This document shows, in pieces, positions 1 through 6,494 of a stretch of 47,428 nt of DNA (position 1 is the first letter of the stretch; each line of letters opens with the position of its first letter). The position numbers were made by a program, and so were the translations under genes. The notes below the pieces were generated by a model. The model was not told the origin of the DNA. It made no database searches and saw only the letters and a program-made list of their open reading frames with translations. The DNA is from Gammaproteobacteria bacterium (lineage in GTDB: Bacteria; Pseudomonadota; Gammaproteobacteria; Thiohalomonadales; Thiohalomonadaceae): assembly GCA_023228645.1 (NCBI GenBank), contig JALOAT010000029.1, forward strand, positions 1-47,428, written 5' to 3'.

Positions 1-210
1 GCATTTTCAACCGATTCAGACGATCATATGCGTCCGACGACCTATACCACTCCGGAAAGGTCCATTGACTCATATCGTCACATCGTCGATGATCTGATCG
101 GCGATCCAGAAAACGCCCAGGTGGTTTGGGACGATTTGAACCGTGTCGGCGCTCGCTATTCTGAATGGTCCTACGTGACATTCGTGCTCGTCAGCTACGA
201 GGTGGATTGA
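1..210 (+). CDS. Hypothetical small protein, 5' end outside window
   Basis: The frame is open from the first base, so the gene very probably begins upstream; the ATG at 28 has no Shine-Dalgarno sequence and need not be the start. About 69 codons are visible, ending in TGA. No domain is recognised; the sequence is acidic with aromatic residues near the C-terminus. The next gene starts one base after the stop, so both are likely in one operon. Confidence 0.6.
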   Translation, partial: AFSTDSDDHMRPTTYTTPERSIDSYRHIVDDLIGDPENAQVVWDDLNRVGARYSEWSYVTFVLVSYEVD

Positions 211-211
211 T

Positions 212-397
212 ATGGATATTGCATCGCTGAAGATTGAAATCGAATCGCGTTCATCGGCGATCGTCGACAATCCAGAAGAATCCATTTCGGAGATCCTGGA
301 GCGAATCGCTGGCCAGATCCGTGGTGGCGCAGAGAACGGTCCGATCTTCGATCACAACGGCAACCGCGTCGGATATTTCGATTTGGTAGTTGACTAA
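212..397 (+). CDS. Hypothetical acidic protein (61 aa)
   Basis: Small acidic protein with a predicted amphipathic helical middle (SISEILERIAGQI) and a C-terminal beta-like tail (GNRVGYFDLVVD). It starts right behind the preceding stop with GAGGTGG as possible ribosome-binding site, so it is probably co-translated. Family not recognised. Confidence 0.65.
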   Translation: MDIASLKIEIESRSSAIVDNPEESISEILERIAGQIRGGAENGPIFDHNGNRVGYFDLVVD

Positions 398-417
398 CCG
401 GTCTTTTCTGCTATCAA
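390..417 (+). promoter_or_regulatory. Sigma70-type promoter with inverted repeat over the -10
   Basis: TTGACT (390-395), 16 bp, TATCAA (412-417). The inverted repeat TTCTGCT (406-412)/AGCAGAA (421-427) brackets the -10 and lies just before the AAGGAG of the gene at 444. First of a recurrent promoter type in this window. Confidence 0.65.
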
Positions 418-443
418 GGTAGCAGAACTGAAGGAGAATTGAA

Positions 444-611
444 ATGGCTTTGTTCATCGGTTATGCTGCCATCTTGTGTTTTTGCATCGCATTCATTGCT
501 GGTGGCACCGGCTCGCGGCCTGAACACGACAAGTGGGGCCGCCGTTTCGGAATTGCTGGCGTGTTGCTGACGCTGGTTGCCACGGTGGCCGCGGTGGCCA
601 CCATCCTGTGA
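444..611 (+). CDS. Small membrane protein, two hydrophobic segments (55 aa)
   Basis: ATG follows AAGGAGAATTGAA. Residues about 2-17 and 35-54 are strongly hydrophobic, separated by a short polar loop (GSRPEHDKWGRR), giving a likely two-pass inner-membrane hairpin protein. The stop overlaps the next start (TGATG at 609-613), implying translational coupling. Function unknown; small membrane proteins in this place are often host-takeover or lysis accessory factors, but nothing here proves that. Confidence 0.7.
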   Translation: MALFIGYAAILCFCIAFIAGGTGSRPEHDKWGRRFGIAGVLLTLVATVAAVATIL

Positions 612-772
612 TGGTCGTGCTATTCCCATACGATCCAGACCTGATCACCGTCGAGGTCATTCCCACATTCACCATTGTTGATGAGCCTATCCAGCAACCA
701 ATGGTTGAGCAGCCTATCGATTGGCTGGACCTTTTGATCAAATGTCTTCGGGATGAAAAAATTCCCAGTTGA
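611..772 (+). CDS. Hypothetical protein (53 aa)
   Basis: The ATG in the TGATG overlap with the upstream membrane protein is the best start; longer reading of the same frame would run inside the upstream gene. The peptide is acidic and proline-rich at its centre, with a helical C-terminus (WLDLLIKCLRDEKI). No family recognised. Confidence 0.6.
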   Translation: MVVLFPYDPDLITVEVIPTFTIVDEPIQQPMVEQPIDWLDLLIKCLRDEKIPS

Positions 773-796
773 CTGGTTGGCCGTTTTTGCTATGAT
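769..796 (+). promoter_or_regulatory. Sigma70-type promoter with inverted repeat over the -10
   Basis: TTGACT (769-774), 16 bp, TATGAT (791-796). GCTATGA (789-795) and TCATAGC (801-807) form an inverted repeat over the -10, directly before AAGGAGA of the gene at 821. Confidence 0.7.
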
Positions 797-820
797 GCTT
801 TCATAGCAAGGAGATAGACG

Positions 821-1033
821 ATGCATTACGTGCCGAACACCATTCGCCGTTTCAAGCTCGGAACCGTTGTCGCCGATACGACCTATGAAGTCGTGGATTC
901 GAATGGTGGACCTGATGTCGGCCACGTGACTGGTTTCAGCACCAACGCTGTTGATGAGCTCATCATCAAGGTCGAATTCGCCAAGACTGGCACTCGACTG
1001 ATTCATCCCGCCAACTTGACGGTGCTGGACTGA
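821..1033 (+). CDS. Hypothetical beta-rich protein (70 aa)
   Basis: ATG follows CAAGGAGATAGACG. Alternating hydrophobic residues suggest an all-beta fold, perhaps a small barrel (VGHVTGF in the middle, LIHPANLTVLD at the end); this is inference. The TGA overlaps the ATG of the next gene at 1033. Confidence 0.7.
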   Translation: MHYVPNTIRRFKLGTVVADTTYEVVDSNGGPDVGHVTGFSTNAVDELIIKVEFAKTGTRLIHPANLTVLD

Positions 1034-1158
1034 TGAATACTCTCAAGGCAATTTGGTGCTGGTTGACTCACGGCCGCCATCTGTTCACTTGGGCATCAGG
1101 CGATTGGGTCCACATACGATGCTCTAAATGTGAAAAAAGTTGGTCAGAACCACGTTGA
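1033..1158 (+). CDS. Mini zinc-ribbon-like protein (41 aa)
   Basis: Starts in a TGATG overlap with the gene before. The 41 residues are rich in Trp, His and Cys, and the end carries CSKC preceded by WVHIR, which resembles one knuckle of a zinc ribbon as in many tiny phage proteins. Only one CxxC is seen; a second ligand pair could be the N-terminal Cys and His residues. Its stop overlaps the next promoter. Confidence 0.6.
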   Translation: MNTLKAIWCWLTHGRHLFTWASGDWVHIRCSKCEKSWSEPR

Positions 1159-1182
1159 CTTTGGTGCCAGATCCTGTATAAA
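1155..1182 (+). promoter_or_regulatory. Sigma70-type promoter with CCAGATC/GATCTGG inverted repeat
   Basis: TTGACT (1155-1160), 16 bp, TATAAA (1177-1182). The perfect inverted repeat CCAGATC (1167-1173)/GATCTGG (1183-1189) encloses the -10 and is followed by TAACAAGGAGA, the standard ribosome-binding site of this set. Confidence 0.75.
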
Positions 1183-1206
1183 GATCTGGTAACAAGGAGA
1201 CAGACG

Positions 1207-1437
1207 ATGGACAAGATTTCCCGCCAACTGCTCAAACTGGCTGTCGACCCTAATGCGACGATGGACCAGCTTCTGGATGGTATCAAGCTGCTCGAACAGT
1301 CCATCGATGCTGACAACCGCCGCCGCGCTGCAATGCCGCCGCAGCCCGTTCTTACTGCCGAGGAACGTGCTATCGCTCAGCGCCGCGCCATCAACGCAAA
1401 CTTACAGCGCCTCCAGAAAAAGCGGGGATGCCGCTAA
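1207..1437 (+). CDS. Hypothetical basic helical protein (76 aa)
   Basis: Start fixed by ACAAGGAGACAGACG. Predicted almost wholly helical with two amphipathic stretches and an Arg-rich C-terminal half (AIAQRRAINANLQRLQKKRG), which could bind nucleic acid or a partner as a coiled coil. Not recognised. Confidence 0.7.
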   Translation: MDKISRQLLKLAVDPNATMDQLLDGIKLLEQSIDADNRRRAAMPPQPVLTAEERAIAQRRAINANLQRLQKKRGCR

Positions 1438-1471
1438 TCGTGGCGATGAAATCCGGGCTTCTGAATTGGAC

Positions 1472-1500
1472 TTGAAAGCTGACGCGACTCTTGCTAATGT
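1472..1500 (+). promoter_or_regulatory. Probable sigma70-type promoter
   Basis: TTGAAA (1472-1477), 17 bp, TAATGT (1495-1500), extended by TTGC before the -10. It precedes the gene at 1524, whose ribosome-binding site is AGGAGGA. Confidence 0.45.
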
Positions 1501-1523
1501 AGGCAAGACACAGGAGGAATACG

Positions 1524-1832
1524 ATGGCAACTGACCGCGAAGTAGCAGCAATCATCTACAGCCAGATTGGCGGGGATCGGTTCAAGGTGATGACCGGCGC
1601 ACACAGTTTCAGCGCCGTTGAGCAAGGAATCAGCTTCAAGCTGCCGCGAAACAAATATATGTTCATCAAGCTCAACGGACGGGATCTTTATGATGTGAGC
1701 CTTTGGCGAGCAGGACACTTCCGTGGAGACAAGTGGATTCAGGCCGACTGTAAGAAGAAAACTGTTGACGTTTATGCAGAAGACCTGCAGAACACGTTCA
1801 CGGAAATGACAGGGCTTTACACGTCGCTCTGA
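1524..1832 (+). CDS. Hypothetical mixed alpha/beta protein (102 aa)
   Basis: Strong site AGGAGGAATACG before ATG. A helix (REVAAIIYSQI) is followed by beta-like strands and a segment typical of small phage proteins (ISFKLPRNKYMFIKLNGRDLY). No catalytic motif seen. Next gene follows 11 bp later with GAGGAG overlapping the stop region, so the two form one unit. Confidence 0.75.
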   Translation: MATDREVAAIIYSQIGGDRFKVMTGAHSFSAVEQGISFKLPRNKYMFIKLNGRDLYDVSLWRAGHFRGDKWIQADCKKKTVDVYAEDLQNTFTEMTGLYTSL

Positions 1833-1843
1833 GGAGAACATTG

Positions 1844-2086
1844 ATGATTTATGCTCAGTTTTATCGCGATCCAGTCGATGGCAAGTCTATGCCCGTGCTG
1901 GGCAGTGACGGGGTGATGGTGATGGACGGGCGTTGGAGCAAGCAGACGTGCTGCCAGGCTGCTCGCAAGCAGGCAGCAATGCTCAACTCTAACTTGAACA
2001 AAGGCATCACTGGCTTTTCCTTGGAACACGGCCCGTCGTTCTCTAATTCCAGACAATTGATGGGATGGATGGCAATTAATTCTTGA
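1844..2086 (+). CDS. Hypothetical protein (80 aa)
   Basis: ATG 1844 sits seven bases after GAGGAG; an in-frame TTG at 1841 is too close to serve. Contains a Cys-rich stretch near the middle (WSKQTCCQAARKQAAM). No family recognised. Confidence 0.65.
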   Translation: MIYAQFYRDPVDGKSMPVLGSDGVMVMDGRWSKQTCCQAARKQAAMLNSNLNKGITGFSLEHGPSFSNSRQLMGWMAINS

Positions 2087-2110
2087 CTACCGACCAGATT
2101 CTGCTAGAAG
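2083..2110 (+). promoter_or_regulatory. Sigma70-type promoter with CCAGA/TCTGG inverted repeat
   Basis: TTGACT (2083-2088) begins inside the end of the previous gene, 16 bp, TAGAAG (2105-2110), with TGC before the -10. CCAGA (2094-2098) pairs with TCTGG (2113-2117), then TAACAAGGAGA. Confidence 0.75.
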
Positions 2111-2134
2111 GGTCTGGTAACAAGGAGACACAAG

Positions 2135-2359
2135 ATGACCTACACTGCCGCTGACTTCACCTGGAATGGTAACGCTGGTCAGGCCATCAACGGCCAGGTC
2201 TATTACGACTTCCTCCCCCGCATCGTCATTGACGGAACTGTCTTCCACTTCGACTACCGGGTGACTGATGACGACCATTGGATCACGGAGATCCACTACA
2301 AGGCCGATGACGGCCGCACGGTTGTAGCCTTCAAGGATATGCCCGAAAAAGTCTGTTGA
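2135..2359 (+). CDS. Hypothetical beta-rich protein with FTWxG motif (74 aa)
   Basis: Starts after AACAAGGAGACACAAG. The N-terminal motif DFTWNGNAG is shared with the proteins at 5337 (DFTWKGNQG) and 15611 (KFTWKGTHG), and all three are 74-82 aa with beta-type patterns, so I treat them as one paralogous family. Function unknown; each copy has its own promoter. Confidence 0.75.
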   Translation: MTYTAADFTWNGNAGQAINGQVYYDFLPRIVIDGTVFHFDYRVTDDDHWITEIHYKADDGRTVVAFKDMPEKVC

Positions 2360-2428
2360 CTTAGGGCACACATGCCGATATCATCCTGACCTTACAACGC
2401 TACTCGAAAGCATCAAGGACGCCTGAAT

Positions 2429-2587
2429 ATGAAAACAATGTATCTAATGGTCAAGGTCCAAGTCCCGACAGATGACGAAGAAAACGCCTTTGACATCCTG
2501 GAAAATGTGGACTATACGTTTAAGGACAATGGTATCGAACTGGATACTGAAATCATGGCCTGGGGCGACGATCCTAATTTCCTTTAA
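2429..2587 (+). CDS. Hypothetical acidic protein (52 aa)
   Basis: Short frame reading MKTMYLMVKVQVPTDDEENA at its start, very acidic, ending in TAA right before a tRNA-like fragment and a terminator. There is only a weak ribosome-binding site (AAGGACGCC). Beta-alpha pattern with a DDEENAFDILENV helix resembles small ferredoxin-like domains; not recognised. Confidence 0.6.
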   Translation: MKTMYLMVKVQVPTDDEENAFDILENVDYTFKDNGIELDTEIMAWGDDPNFL

Positions 2588-2620
2588 GGACGCTTGGCTC
2601 AGTCGGTATCACCAGATTAG
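2588..2620 (+). pseudogene. tRNA 5'-half remnant
   Basis: The first 21 bases here match the 5' end of the tRNA-Lys gene at 4021 almost exactly (GGACGCTTGGCTCAGTCGGT against GGACGCTTAGCTCAGTAGGT). The expected D-stem partner, anticodon arm and acceptor 3' strand are missing; the sequence runs straight into the terminator hairpin at 2619. It looks like a decayed or recombined tRNA copy whose 3' part was replaced. Confidence 0.5.
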
Positions 2621-2655
2621 AGGCGGGTTGAGTTACCTCCCCGCCTCTCTTTTTG
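2619..2655 (+). terminator. Intrinsic terminator
   Basis: Nine-base-pair stem AGAGGCGGG (2619-2627)/CCCGCCTCT (2640-2648) followed by CTTTTT. It ends the unit containing the gene at 2429. Confidence 0.85.
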
Positions 2656-2669
2656 ATCACCCAACCATT

Positions 2670-2694
2670 GTTAACGTTAATTAGTAAAGTTAAC
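2670..2694. repeat. 25-bp partial palindrome, copy 1
   Basis: GTTAACGTTAATT-AG-TAAAGTTAAC. One of nine copies of exactly 25 bp sharing GTTAACGTTAATT, two variable bases, TARRGTTAAY. It lies directly behind a terminator and before the next promoter. Confidence 0.8.
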
Positions 2695-2748
2695 AAATCA
2701 CATCAATGCGCGGCGAGAGGAAACACTATAATTTTGGTCAGATTTATG

Positions 2749-2776
2749 TTGACTTATTGCTCCAATCTGCTAGAAG
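2749..2776 (+). promoter_or_regulatory. Sigma70-type promoter
   Basis: TTGACT (2749-2754), 16 bp, TAGAAG (2771-2776), with short arms CTGC/GCAG around the -10 and GGTAACAAGGAGA behind it. Confidence 0.7.
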
Positions 2777-2800
2777 GGCAGGGTAACAAGGAGATGCAAG

Positions 2801-3043
2801 ATGCTGGACGAAATGATGGCACTACTCGAAGGTTCGGCAATTGATCTCAATGCTCAGGTTGACTTGACTACGATGAGCAACTGGGAAGTGGCTTGCTTCA
2901 TTGGGCGCACGGTAAGTCTCGGCAAATACGGCTACGAGGACCATTTCGATGGGTGTGACTGGACGCAGGCCGCCCAGCATCTCCGCCAGGATTTCAAAAG
3001 CATCTCTCGCGCAGAATTGCTGAAGTGGGTGGAAGAATATTAA
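2801..3043 (+). CDS. Hypothetical protein (80 aa)
   Basis: Start set by ACAAGGAGATGCAAG. Helical N- and C-terminal segments flank a segment with Gly, Tyr and Trp (GYEDHFDGCDWTQAAQHL). Acidic overall. Not recognised; single-gene unit with its own promoter. Confidence 0.7.
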   Translation: MLDEMMALLEGSAIDLNAQVDLTTMSNWEVACFIGRTVSLGKYGYEDHFDGCDWTQAAQHLRQDFKSISRAELLKWVEEY

Positions 3044-3062
3044 GTCAATCCGAAAAAACTGG

Positions 3063-3090
3063 TTGACCAGTTTCATCCTTCCTGTATAAG
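3063..3090 (+). promoter_or_regulatory. Sigma70-type promoter with CATCCTT/AAGGATG repeat
   Basis: TTGACC (3063-3068), 16 bp, TATAAG (3085-3090). CATCCTT (3074-3080) and AAGGATG (3088-3094) form a perfect inverted repeat around the -10, with other bases than in neighbouring promoters but the same placement. Confidence 0.75.
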
Positions 3091-3114
3091 GATGGCACAC
3101 TAAGGAGACACGAC

Positions 3115-3393
3115 ATGGAACCCTACAGCCCAGCCCTCCACATCTACAATTGGATGATGAACGATGCCGGTCTCTACAGTCGATTTCAGGACTTTGTCCA
3201 GTATATCAAGCGCCGTCCGACTCACATTCATTCCATTGCCAACACTGCCAACAGTCTGGCGAACGACACTGCCAAGAAGGCGATGCGATGCAACGACTTC
3301 AGCGAAGAGTTCTTCACCGCCGACGTGCTGCGCGAAGCGGCTTCACTCATCCTCCGCGATGCGGAAACAGAATCAGGGGTTACAATCAAGTGA
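3115..3393 (+). CDS. Hypothetical helical protein (92 aa)
   Basis: Begins after TAAGGAGACACGAC. Mostly helical by pattern; the central part (SIANTANSLANDTAKKAM) is an amphipathic Asn/Ala-rich helix. Its TGA is overlapped by a GTG start for the next gene (GTGA). Not recognised. Confidence 0.7.
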   Translation: MEPYSPALHIYNWMMNDAGLYSRFQDFVQYIKRRPTHIHSIANTANSLANDTAKKAMRCNDFSEEFFTADVLREAASLILRDAETESGVTIK

Positions 3394-3593
3394 CCCTTTC
3401 TCGGGAAGAGATTCAGCAACTGCTCATCAAGGTCTGTCGTGACTCTGGGTGGCAGATGGAATGGACCCAAGCAACTATCCTGGTAGGGAAGGTGCTGGGC
3501 ATCCATCCAATGGACGTATGGTGCCAGGCGGGCATTGACATATCTACGATGGAAAAAATCGCAAAGGGCGAGCATCCTGTCTGTAAAAAGTGA
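3390..3593 (+). CDS. Hypothetical protein, GTG start (67 aa)
   Basis: The frame continues from GTG 3390 in a GTGA overlap; no good independent ribosome-binding site is visible, so it would depend on coupling. The sequence reads like a small helical domain with a possible HTH-like pattern (WTQATILVGKVLGIHPMDVW). Start is uncertain. Confidence 0.55.
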   Translation: MTLSREEIQQLLIKVCRDSGWQMEWTQATILVGKVLGIHPMDVWCQAGIDISTMEKIAKGEHPVCKK

Positions 3594-3621
3594 TTGACCA
3601 TGTTTCTTGTTCGTATATAAA
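3594..3621 (+). promoter_or_regulatory. Sigma70-type promoter
   Basis: TTGACC (3594-3599), 16 bp, TATAAA (3616-3621). CTTGTTC before and GAGCAAG after the -10 form an imperfect inverted repeat. Confidence 0.7.
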
Positions 3622-3643
3622 GAGAGCAAGAACGGAGAAACAA

Positions 3644-4015
3644 ATGGCTGAAATTACAATCAACTCAAAGACTACTGAAGATAGCCGCCAGGCGCTTGGT
3701 GCTTTTCTACACTCACAGCAACGTGCTCGCCAAGCATTAGCTTCTAATTCAAGCTTCTTCGAAGATCCTGCACATATTGCCAGGGTCGCTGCGGTTAGAG
3801 CAGCTGGAGAAGCTTTCTTCAAAGTCAAGAAGGCCGTGTATGAAGATCCGCGCGGTAACCGGGGCAAGAAGCCTTTCACCAGCGTTACATTCTACAAGCC
3901 TGTTTGGACTGCAAAAATGCAGGCTGAAAAGAAGGCATTCCACAATACACTTGACACTTTGGGCAATGTCGAGTATGGTAACGCAGCAGACGGATATTTT
4001 ATCCGGGTTTATTGA
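3644..4015 (+). CDS. Hypothetical basic protein (123 aa)
   Basis: ATG 3644 follows ACGGAGAAACAA; the same frame is open further upstream across the promoter, but that part cannot be transcribed from it. Lys/Ala-rich helices with a basic middle (YEDPRGNRGKKPF) suggest interaction with nucleic acid. Unrecognised. The tRNA-Lys gene starts six bases after its stop. Confidence 0.7.
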   Translation: MAEITINSKTTEDSRQALGAFLHSQQRARQALASNSSFFEDPAHIARVAAVRAAGEAFFKVKKAVYEDPRGNRGKKPFTSVTFYKPVWTAKMQAEKKAFHNTLDTLGNVEYGNAADGYFIRVY

Positions 4016-4020
4016 ATAAA

Positions 4021-4097
4021 GGACGCTTAGCTCAGTAGGTTAGAGCAGGAGCCTTTTAAGCTCAAGGTCCTGGGTTCAAATCCCAGAGCGTCCACCA
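4021..4097 (+). tRNA. tRNA-Lys(TTT)
   Basis: Full cloverleaf: acceptor GGACGCT/AGCGTCC (7 bp), D stem GCTC/GAGC, anticodon loop CTTTTAA giving TTT, T arm CTGGG-TTCAAAT-CCCAG, discriminator A and encoded CCA. The only flaw is a G-A mismatch at the base of the anticodon stem. It would read AAA/AAG codons. It is followed by its own terminator. Confidence 0.93.
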
Positions 4098-4100
4098 CTT

Positions 4101-4144
4101 GAGGAAGGTGAGTCGAGTGAAAACTCCTCCCTTCCTCCTTTTTT
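4101..4144 (+). terminator. Intrinsic terminator after tRNA-Lys
   Basis: Outer stem GAGGAAGG (4101-4108)/CCTTCCTC (4130-4137) with an inner GAGT/ACTC pair, followed by a T-rich run. Confidence 0.8.
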
Positions 4145-4159
4145 GTGGTTACATATCTT

Positions 4160-4184
4160 GTTAACGTTAATTTTTAAAGTTAAC
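4160..4184. repeat. 25-bp partial palindrome, copy 2
   Basis: GTTAACGTTAATT-TT-TAAAGTTAAC. It ends one base before the stop codon of the minus-strand gene at 4186 and, with copy 3, flanks that gene. Confidence 0.8.
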
Positions 4185-4185
4185 C

Positions 4186-4503
4186 TTACATCAATGCTCG
4201 ACGAAGAATAAAGATTTTTGATTCAAGATCATTGACATTATTGATGACTCGATTCTGTGATTCTTTGATCTCTTCCAAACGACCATAAGGTGCTGCGGCT
4301 AATTTTTCAGCACAATCTTCAACACCACCGATGCCTAGATAGCTGAGCAATTCATCAGTCAAGTTGATGATTTCATTTAGTCTTTGATTTTGGTAAACAG
4401 AGTTTTGATAGATAGTGCCCAAAGGTGAATCAGCACATTCATCAGTCGGTGCTTCAATATACTGTCTTGAAGCTGCCTTTGGTAATGATTTTGTAGAAGC
4501 CAT
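4186..4503 (-). CDS. Hypothetical protein on opposite strand (105 aa)
   Basis: Minus-strand gene alone among plus-strand genes, flanked by repeat copies 2 and 3. Start after AAAGGATTGCGTT. The C-terminal 60 residues look like a helical coiled coil (RLEEIKESQNRVINNVNDLE) ending in basic residues. Lower GC than neighbours. It may be a separately acquired cassette. Function unknown. Confidence 0.7.
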   Translation of the reverse strand: MASTKSLPKAASRQYIEAPTDECADSPLGTIYQNSVYQNQRLNEIINLTDELLSYLGIGGVEDCAEKLAAAPYGRLEEIKESQNRVINNVNDLESKIFILRRALM

Positions 4504-4845
4504 AACGCAATCCTTTTTCTTTTACAATATGAAAAAGGTGACCATCTGTCAATAAATTTGTTAACGTTATTGAATATAGTTAATAGATGCAGAAACAGAT
4601 AGGTAGAGAGCGTGGCACCCTACCTATCCGGACTTGTTCAATTGCTTTGTGCGAAACCTACCCTAACGCAAATGGGCGCACATTAATTTACTTTATAGGC
4701 GCTAGTAACACCAACGGGACGCCACAAATTTCAACAGCAAGAGCATCAAGGACTGAGTCACCAGTCCTGAAAGGAGCATACCCCATTTGCTTATTGCCCT
4801 TCCTTTATAGCACGGAAAAACATAGGCGCAAGCCGGAAAAAACTA
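4504..4845. other. Non-coding stretch with hairpins
   Basis: No gene I can support. It holds repeat copy 3, a CAAATGGG/CCCATTTG inverted pair about 110 bp apart and a local hairpin AGGACTG/CAGTCCT near 4750. A 98-codon open frame from 4587 lacks a ribosome-binding site. It could be the upstream region of the minus-strand gene or an unrecognised RNA. Confidence 0.4.
4560..4584. repeat. 25-bp partial palindrome, copy 3
   Basis: GTTAACGTTATTG-AA-TATAGTTAAT, a slightly degenerate copy upstream of the minus-strand gene ending at 4503. Confidence 0.75.
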
Positions 4846-4873
4846 TTGACCATCTTTTTCTTTCTGCTAAAAG
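4846..4873 (+). promoter_or_regulatory. Sigma70-type promoter
   Basis: TTGACC (4846-4851), 16 bp, TAAAAG (4868-4873), TGC before the -10, then GGGGTAACGAAGGAGA. Confidence 0.7.
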
Positions 4874-4897
4874 AGTGGGGTAACGAAGGAGATTCCA

Positions 4898-5284
4898 ATG
4901 GAACTGATGGACTACCAGTGGGAACGAATCCTCCCCGCGCTCAAGGCAGCTGGTTTCACTGGGGCAGAAAAGCGCCTCAATCGTCGCACCCGTAATGACA
5001 TCCTTGTCCCGTTTGTGCGCGAGATCGCTCTCAACGAGCACGATAACATCACCACAATGAGCAAAGTCACGCTCTACGCAACTGACGCCTACCCCGTAAC
5101 GGGCAAGGAAGAAGCGGTGCTGACGGCTTGGGATCTTACAGGGCGGGACAATAAGGCTCTTGCAGATCGCATTGTCCAGCAGCTCAACAAGCTGGGCATA
5201 GCAGCCCGACGGACCACTTACAAAAAATATAATGTGGTGGCGTTCGACCCGGGCGATTGGCTCAATGTTGCTTGTGGTCAGTAA
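4898..5284 (+). CDS. Hypothetical protein (128 aa)
   Basis: Start after CGAAGGAGATTCCA. N-terminal helices (WERILPALKAAGF) are followed by a beta-alpha part with KVTLYATDAYPVTGKEEAVL and a C-terminal helix-strand pair (ALADRIVQQLNKLGIAARR). The pattern resembles small alpha/beta sandwich phage proteins; no motif names a function. Confidence 0.7.
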   Translation: MELMDYQWERILPALKAAGFTGAEKRLNRRTRNDILVPFVREIALNEHDNITTMSKVTLYATDAYPVTGKEEAVLTAWDLTGRDNKALADRIVQQLNKLGIAARRTTYKKYNVVAFDPGDWLNVACGQ

Positions 5285-5288
5285 ATAG

Positions 5289-5317
5289 TTGACTTGGTGG
5301 GCGCGGTATTATATCGT
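5289..5317 (+). promoter_or_regulatory. Sigma70-type promoter with GTGGGC/GCCCAC repeat
   Basis: TTGACT (5289-5294) and a TATATC/TATCGT -10 at 5310-5317; GTGGGC (5297-5302) and GCCCAC (5317-5322) form the inverted repeat. AGGAGA of the gene at 5337 follows. Confidence 0.65.
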
Positions 5318-5336
5318 GCCCACATAGGAGACGAAT

Positions 5337-5576
5337 ATGGACAAGCCGACATTCAGCACAAAAGATTTCACCTGGAAAGGAAACCAAGGAACCACACATC
5401 TAGGCGTGTTAGAGTTGACTGAATTCCCTCGCGATGGATTCTATATTCTCAGCCATCGTTCCGGAGAAATTCGTTTCTTCTCGCCTGATCAGGAAACGAT
5501 GGAAGCCAACGAGTTCTTCGACGGTGAGGCTTCTGCTTACATTTGCAAGGGTTTGAAGGTCCAAATCTGGACCTAA
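5337..5576 (+). CDS. Hypothetical FTWxG-family protein (79 aa)
   Basis: Carries the DFTWKGNQGT motif near the N-terminus like the proteins at 2135 and 15611; the following strands (GFYILSHRSGEIRFF) also match the 15611 copy (SFYIMSPKTGQQKLF) closely. A small beta fold is likely. Own promoter; function unknown. Confidence 0.75.
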   Translation: MDKPTFSTKDFTWKGNQGTTHLGVLELTEFPRDGFYILSHRSGEIRFFSPDQETMEANEFFDGEASAYICKGLKVQIWT

Positions 5577-5594
5577 TCCCCGGCCTTCCCACTT

Positions 5595-5619
5595 GTTAAC
5601 GTTAATTTGTAGGGTTAAC
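5595..5619. repeat. 25-bp partial palindrome, copy 4
   Basis: GTTAACGTTAATT-TG-TAGGGTTAAC. It lies 19 bp behind the gene at 5337 and before the promoter of the kinase-like gene. With copy 5 it brackets that gene. Confidence 0.8.
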
Positions 5620-5666
5620 GACTGACTTTTTCTTTTTCACTTGACACATATTTTGGCCTTTTTTGT

Positions 5667-5694
5667 TTGACCACTTGATCTATTCCTGTATAAG
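5667..5694 (+). promoter_or_regulatory. Sigma70-type promoter
   Basis: TTGACC (5667-5672), 16 bp, TATAAG (5689-5694). A second TTGACA at 5641 has no matching -10 at the right distance. Confidence 0.65.
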
Positions 5695-5723
5695 GATGGC
5701 ATAGCAAGCAGGGAGTCACCAAA

Positions 5724-6335
5724 ATGGCTAAGGTTTCTGAAGCTGTCCGTTCCACCCTCTCCACCGCCGCAGAGCGCAATGCTCCAGGTTACTACCTCAA
5801 GGAAACTTTCCGAGAAAAAGGCGTCAATGTTTTGGGCGCTGGTATGTATGGTGCGGCGATCGAGGAAAACGGTAACGTTTTCAAAATCTTCGGCAAGGAA
5901 GAGCGCGGCTATGGTGCCTACCTGGCGTATCTCAAGGGCAAGAGCAGCGTACTCCATCCCAGGGTGAAACTGGTGGGATCGTTCGGACTTTACACTTGTG
6001 TCCACATTGAACGTCTTTACGATCTGCGTTCTGAAATCGGCGCCGACCTTGCTTATGAGTTTGCTATGTGGGCCAGCTACATTGCCCGCAAGGCATATGT
6101 GCGCGCGGGAGGTAACGACTTCGTCGAGAAGGTCCGCTTCCCCAAGGCGGCTGCGCAATATGTCAACAAAGCCAACATGGTTGGGATGCTCACCAAGCTG
6201 GCCAAGTTCGTTGCCGAGCACAATGCTGCTAATGGGCGAGTAGGATGGGACCTTCATAGCGGCAATTTCATGGTTCGCCGCAACGAAGACGGCACGAAGC
6301 AAATTGTCCTCACTGACCCCTTTTGCAATAACTGA
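5724..6335 (+). CDS. Protein-kinase-like / phosphotransferase-like protein (203 aa)
   Basis: Several kinase-fold marks appear in order: a Gly-rich loop LGAGMYGAAIE (about residues 37-47), a candidate ATP lysine in NVFKIFGKE (about 50-58), a catalytic-loop-like GWDLHSGNFMV (about 174-184; Asp, His, Asn in the place of HxDxxxxN), and TDPF near the C-terminus in place of DFG. The protein is short for a kinase, so the C-lobe is minimal. If active it would phosphorylate a host or phage protein in the cytoplasm. A degenerate relative lies at 17936. Substrate unknown. Confidence 0.65.
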   Translation: MAKVSEAVRSTLSTAAERNAPGYYLKETFREKGVNVLGAGMYGAAIEENGNVFKIFGKEERGYGAYLAYLKGKSSVLHPRVKLVGSFGLYTCVHIERLYDLRSEIGADLAYEFAMWASYIARKAYVRAGGNDFVEKVRFPKAAAQYVNKANMVGMLTKLAKFVAEHNAANGRVGWDLHSGNFMVRRNEDGTKQIVLTDPFCNN

Positions 6336-6356
6336 AGGGCAATAGAAACGCATCGA

Positions 6357-6392
6357 CTGGCACGGTTGGGCTATGTTCCAACCGTGCCATTG
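6357..6392 (+). terminator. Strong hairpin, probable terminator or 3' end
   Basis: GGCACGGTTGG and CCAACCGTGCC form an 11-bp perfect stem with an 8-base loop, 20 bp behind the kinase-like gene. There is no clean T run, so it may be a processing or stability element. Confidence 0.55.
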
Positions 6393-6431
6393 TCTGGATG
6401 GGTCATTATCCATGGAAACTTGTCCATCGAT

Positions 6432-6456
6432 GTTAACTATACTAATTAACGTTAAC
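6432..6456. repeat. 25-bp partial palindrome, copy 5
   Basis: GTTAACTATAC-TA-ATTAACGTTAAC, i.e. the reverse orientation of the consensus. It lies between the kinase-gene hairpin and the next promoter. Confidence 0.8.
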
Positions 6457-6494
6457 AAAATAGTGACCACAATCTTCCTTATTTCATGTAAGGC

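Noticed and set aside
4587..4883. 98-codon plus frame in the gap before 4898
   Set aside because: No ribosome-binding site, improbable amino acid order, and it runs through the promoter of the next gene.
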